Translations under genes and position numbers: made by a program | The notes under the pieces: generated by a model | Told to the model about the DNA's origin: nothing | What the model saw: only the letters and a program-made list of their open reading frames with translations | The model's database searches: none | DNA from: CAZUYC01 sp964624475 | Lineage (GTDB): Bacteria; Myxococcota_A; UBA9160; SMWR01 | Length of the DNA stretch: 64,000 nt | Assembly (NCBI GenBank): GCA_964624475.1 | Contig: CAZUYC010000133.1 | Location: 1 to 64,000 of the forward strand | Reading direction: 5' to 3' | Part shown: in pieces, positions 61,664-64,000 of the stretch | Numbering within the stretch: the stretch's first letter is position 1 | Layout of the letters: the number at the start of each line of letters is the position of its first letter

Positions 61664-64000
61664 GCCACGCCCCCGAGCGCCCGCGCGTGCGGGTCCTGCC
61701 CGCGCTGCTCTGGATCGCGGCGATCGCCGCCGCCCTGGTCGCGATCGACCTGGCGGAGCGCTTCGCCTTCTACGAGGTCCGCGAGCGCGACCGCAGCTCC
61801 TTCCCGCGCATGGTGCGCCGGCCGATCAAGGACACGGGGCTCGCGCTGCTGCACGGCGTCGCCGGGGAGCTCGACCCGAAGGACCTCCCGGAGGGGATCC
61901 CCGTCTTCGACTTCACCCTGAAGCCGCAGGACGCCGCGCAGCTCGCGGCCCACATGACCCGCGTGCGCGTGGTCGGCACGCACGACGAGCTCTCGCGCAC
62001 GGCGATCCCGGCGCGCATGCGCGTCGACGGCGCGAGCTACGACGTGCGGATCAAGCTGCGCGGGCGCCAGCACTACCACGTGGTGCCGCCGCGCCCGAGC
62101 CTGCGCGTCTCCCTGCGGCGCGGCCGCAGCTACCGCGAGACCCGGGACTTCAACCTGATCGAGCCCTTCGACAAGACGACGGACCAGGTCTTCCTCTGGG
62201 AGGCGAAGGAGCACCGCCTGATCGACTGGGACTCCACGATGGGCATCCTCGCGGTCGGCGGCCGCCCGCTCGCCGTGGTGCAGTACGTGGAGCAGGTGCG
62301 GCGCGAGACGGGCGACCACGCGGTGCGGCCCGAGGGGACCTTCTTCCGCGGAACCGGAGAGCTCTACAGCCCGGGTATGGATCCGAAGCGCTGCGGCGCG
62401 CTGATCGAGCGCGTCTCCGCCTGGCTCGCCGACCCGAAGAGCGTGGTGCCCTTCGAGCCCCTGCAGGAGGTCCTCGACCTCGAGCGCTTCCGTTGGTTCA
62501 CCGCGCTGACCGAGTTCTCCGGCGACGGCCACGGCTTCGCGAACTTCAACATGAAGGCCTACTGCGACCCCGTGAACCCGCGCGTCGAGTTCCTGATCTG
62601 GGACACGCGCTTCGGGCGCTGGGAGGAGCTCCCGACCTCGCAGTTCGCGGAGCAGGGCACGCAGTTCCTGCGCGACGACCGCTACCGGACGCTGCACGAC
62701 GAGGCGCTCTACACGCTGGCCCACGATCGCGTCGAGCCGATGCTCGAGCGCATGCGCGCCTTCGACGCCGCGTGGGGGGCCGTGATGGCGCGCGACCCCT
62801 TCTACTGGTTCCCGCGCGGCGGGCCCGACGGGGGCTTCATGCGAGAGCGCCCGGCGAAGCTCGAGCGCACGCTGCGCGCCAACGCGGCCGCGATCCTCGC
62901 CAGCCTGGAGGGCGAGGAGCTCGCCTGGACGGTCGACGCCGAGCGGCGCGAGCTGCTCCTCGCCACGTCCGACCGCGGAGCCAAACGGCTCGAGGCGCTC
63001 GAGATCCGCACGCCCGAAGGTCGGCGCGAGCACCGCCTGCGCGAGCCCGTGATCGTGTACGGGCGCTACCGCGACCGGGGGCCCGTGGTCGCCGTCGCGC
63101 TGCCGGACGAGGTCCTGCCGGCGAGCGTCGCCGGCGTCGTGGCGGCGAACGTCCACACCGGCCGCCCGGCCCGGGCCGTGCGCGCGCAGGGCCCCCTCGC
63201 CGGCGAGCGGGTCGTGCCCCCGCCCCCGGTCGAGCCGCTGCTGCCGGCGCTCCCGGCGGGCTTCGCCGCGGACCGCGGCGCGCGCCGCATCCGGATCGGC
63301 CCGGGCGTCGCGCGCTTCGACGGCGTGCTCGCGCTGCCCCGGGGCTACGCGGTGGAGATCGCCCCCGGCACCCGGCTGCTCGCGGGCCCCGCCGCCGTGC
63401 TCGAGGTCCACGGCGACCTCGCCCTACGCGGCACCCGGGAGGCTCCGATCGTCGTGCGCGGCGCCGGCCCGGAGGCCTGGGGCACTCTCGCCGTGATCGG
63501 CGAGCGGGGCGACCCGGCGCGCGTCGAGGGCGCCTGGACCACCGTCTACGGCGGCGTCGGGTCGACGGCCGGCAGCACGAACTACACCGGGACCGTCGCG
63601 TTCTACTTCGCCGACGTCCGGCTCGACCACTTCTCGGTCCAGCAGAACGGCGGCGAGGACGCGCTCAACGTGAAGTACGGCCGGGTCGAGATGACCGACA
63701 ACTACTTCCGCGGCGGCGCGAGCGACGCGGTCGACTACGACTTCGTGGAGGGGGTCGACCTGCGCACGGTGATCGAGGACTTCGGCAACGACGGGATCGA
63801 CGCGAGCGGCTCGAAGCTGCGCATCGAGGGCGCGCGCATCCGCAACGCGCGCGACAAGGGCGTGAGCATCGGCGAGGCCTCGACGCCGGTGATCGTCGAC
63901 GTCCGGGTGAGCGGCGCCCGGATCGGCTGCGCCGTGAAGGACCGGGCCGATGCCCGCGTCGACCGCTTCACCGTGGTGCGCTCGAAGACGGCGATCGCCC
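61660..64000 (+). CDS. CotH-kinase-family protein with beta-helix, runs off window
   Basis: At least 780 residues, open to the end of the window, from ATG 61660. One N-terminal helix (VLPALLWIAAIAAALVAIDLA) suggests a membrane anchor with the rest outside. The CotH-type kinase fold has IKLRGRQHYH (~135), RDFNLIEPFDKTTDQ (~165) and FLIWDTRFGRW (~310, corresponding to the metal-binding WD..FG of CotH). From about residue 515 (DGVLALPRGYAVEIAPGTRLLAGPAAVLEVHGDL…) the sequence becomes a right-handed beta-helix (NYTGTVAFYFADVRLDHF, IRNARDKGVSIGEASTPVIVDV). CotH phosphorylates spore-coat proteins in Bacillus; here the partner is unknown. Confidence 0.85.
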   Translation, partial: MSHAPERPRVRVLPALLWIAAIAAALVAIDLAERFAFYEVRERDRSSFPRMVRRPIKDTGLALLHGVAGELDPKDLPEGIPVFDFTLKPQDAAQLAAHMTRVRVVGTHDELSRTAIPARMRVDGASYDVRIKLRGRQHYHVVPPRPSLRVSLRRGRSYRETRDFNLIEPFDKTTDQVFLWEAKEHRLIDWDSTMGILAVGGRPLAVVQYVEQVRRETGDHAVRPEGTFFRGTGELYSPGMDPKRCGALIERVSAWLADPKSVVPFEPLQEVLDLERFRWFTALTEFSGDGHGFANFNMKAYCDPVNPRVEFLIWDTRFGRWEELPTSQFAEQGTQFLRDDRYRTLHDEALYTLAHDRVEPMLERMRAFDAAWGAVMARDPFYWFPRGGPDGGFMRERPAKLERTLRANAAAILASLEGEELAWTVDAERRELLLATSDRGAKRLEALEIRTPEGRREHRLREPVIVYGRYRDRGPVVAVALPDEVLPASVAGVVAANVHTGRPARAVRAQGPLAGERVVPPPPVEPLLPALPAGFAADRGARRIRIGPGVARFDGVLALPRGYAVEIAPGTRLLAGPAAVLEVHGDLALRGTREAPIVVRGAGPEAWGTLAVIGERGDPARVEGAWTTVYGGVGSTAGSTNYTGTVAFYFADVRLDHFSVQQNGGEDALNVKYGRVEMTDNYFRGGASDAVDYDFVEGVDLRTVIEDFGNDGIDASGSKLRIEGARIRNARDKGVSIGEASTPVIVDVRVSGARIGCAVKDRADARVDRFTVVRSKTAIA

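Overview
The window is very GC-rich bacterial chromosome, with strongly G/C third codon positions and many GTG and TTG starts. The adjacent serA-purA pair, the MBOAT plus SGNH and GldFG-like genes, the tRNA nucleotidyltransferase, YchF and the general gene style suggest a deltaproteobacterial or myxococcotal (possibly Binatia-like) Gram-negative. This lineage is an inference; there is no rRNA in the window. Genes are densely packed, and many neighbours overlap by four bases (GTGA, ATGA or TTGA).

Layout. 1-9.3 kb looks accessory. An IS3-family end interrupts a TenA-like gene that belongs to an operon with an MBL-fold hydrolase and a two-domain SagB/nitroreductase-like oxidoreductase; a divergent periplasmic-binding-fold gene lies beside it. 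Next come a YVTN propeller/ChrB-domain pair, two tandem paralogues of an unrecognised family, a gene-poor stretch, tRNA-Lys(TTT), and a ParDE-type module whose toxin is frameshifted. 9.3-14.6 kb holds an uncharacterised lipocalin/AttH-like protein, a hicBA module coupled to an EEP nuclease-fold gene, purA and serA. 14.7-19.5 kb holds a copper P-type ATPase, an ECF-like sigma factor overlapping an ogt-type methyltransferase, and a beta-lactamase-fold lipoprotein. 19.7-24.2 kb has aroA and a GldA/F/G-like ABC system.

24.3-34 kb is an envelope region: a 225-bp foldback element, exbBD, a divergent TonB/TolA-like protein, a secreted 1088-residue protein built from about 39 repeats of a DxDxDG calcium-loop-like unit, an LVIVD propeller, and an MBOAT/SGNH O-acyltransferase pair. 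34-45 kb holds two membrane-embedded spermidine-synthase-like proteins, a frameshifted DsbA-like isomerase, a PIN/Phd toxin-antitoxin pair with a clear operator, a sigma-54 activator, a shortened Uma2 protein, an enoyl-CoA hydratase and an SGNH hydrolase. 45-57 kb holds lipid and housekeeping genes (PlsC-like acyltransferase, dienelactone hydrolase, CCA/poly(A) polymerase, SDR, LptF/G permease, methyltransferase, YchF, TPR membrane protein, GT39-like glycosyltransferase, SPOR protein). 57-64 kb has a flippase and, divergently, an operon of an anchored exported protein, a VTC-type polyphosphate-polymerase domain, a DUF4956 membrane protein and a CotH-kinase/beta-helix protein that runs off the window.

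The most unusual signals are: (1) a family of GC-rich repeats (core CTCGCTGCGCGCTTCGCT and variants) that sits just after stop codons, mostly in a fixed orientation relative to the upstream gene, and in places supplies stop codons or coding sequence; (2) the VTC-DUF4956-CotH operon; (3) the long DxDxDG repeat protein next to an Exb/Tol-like energy module; and (4) the IS-interrupted SagB/MBL/TenA cluster.
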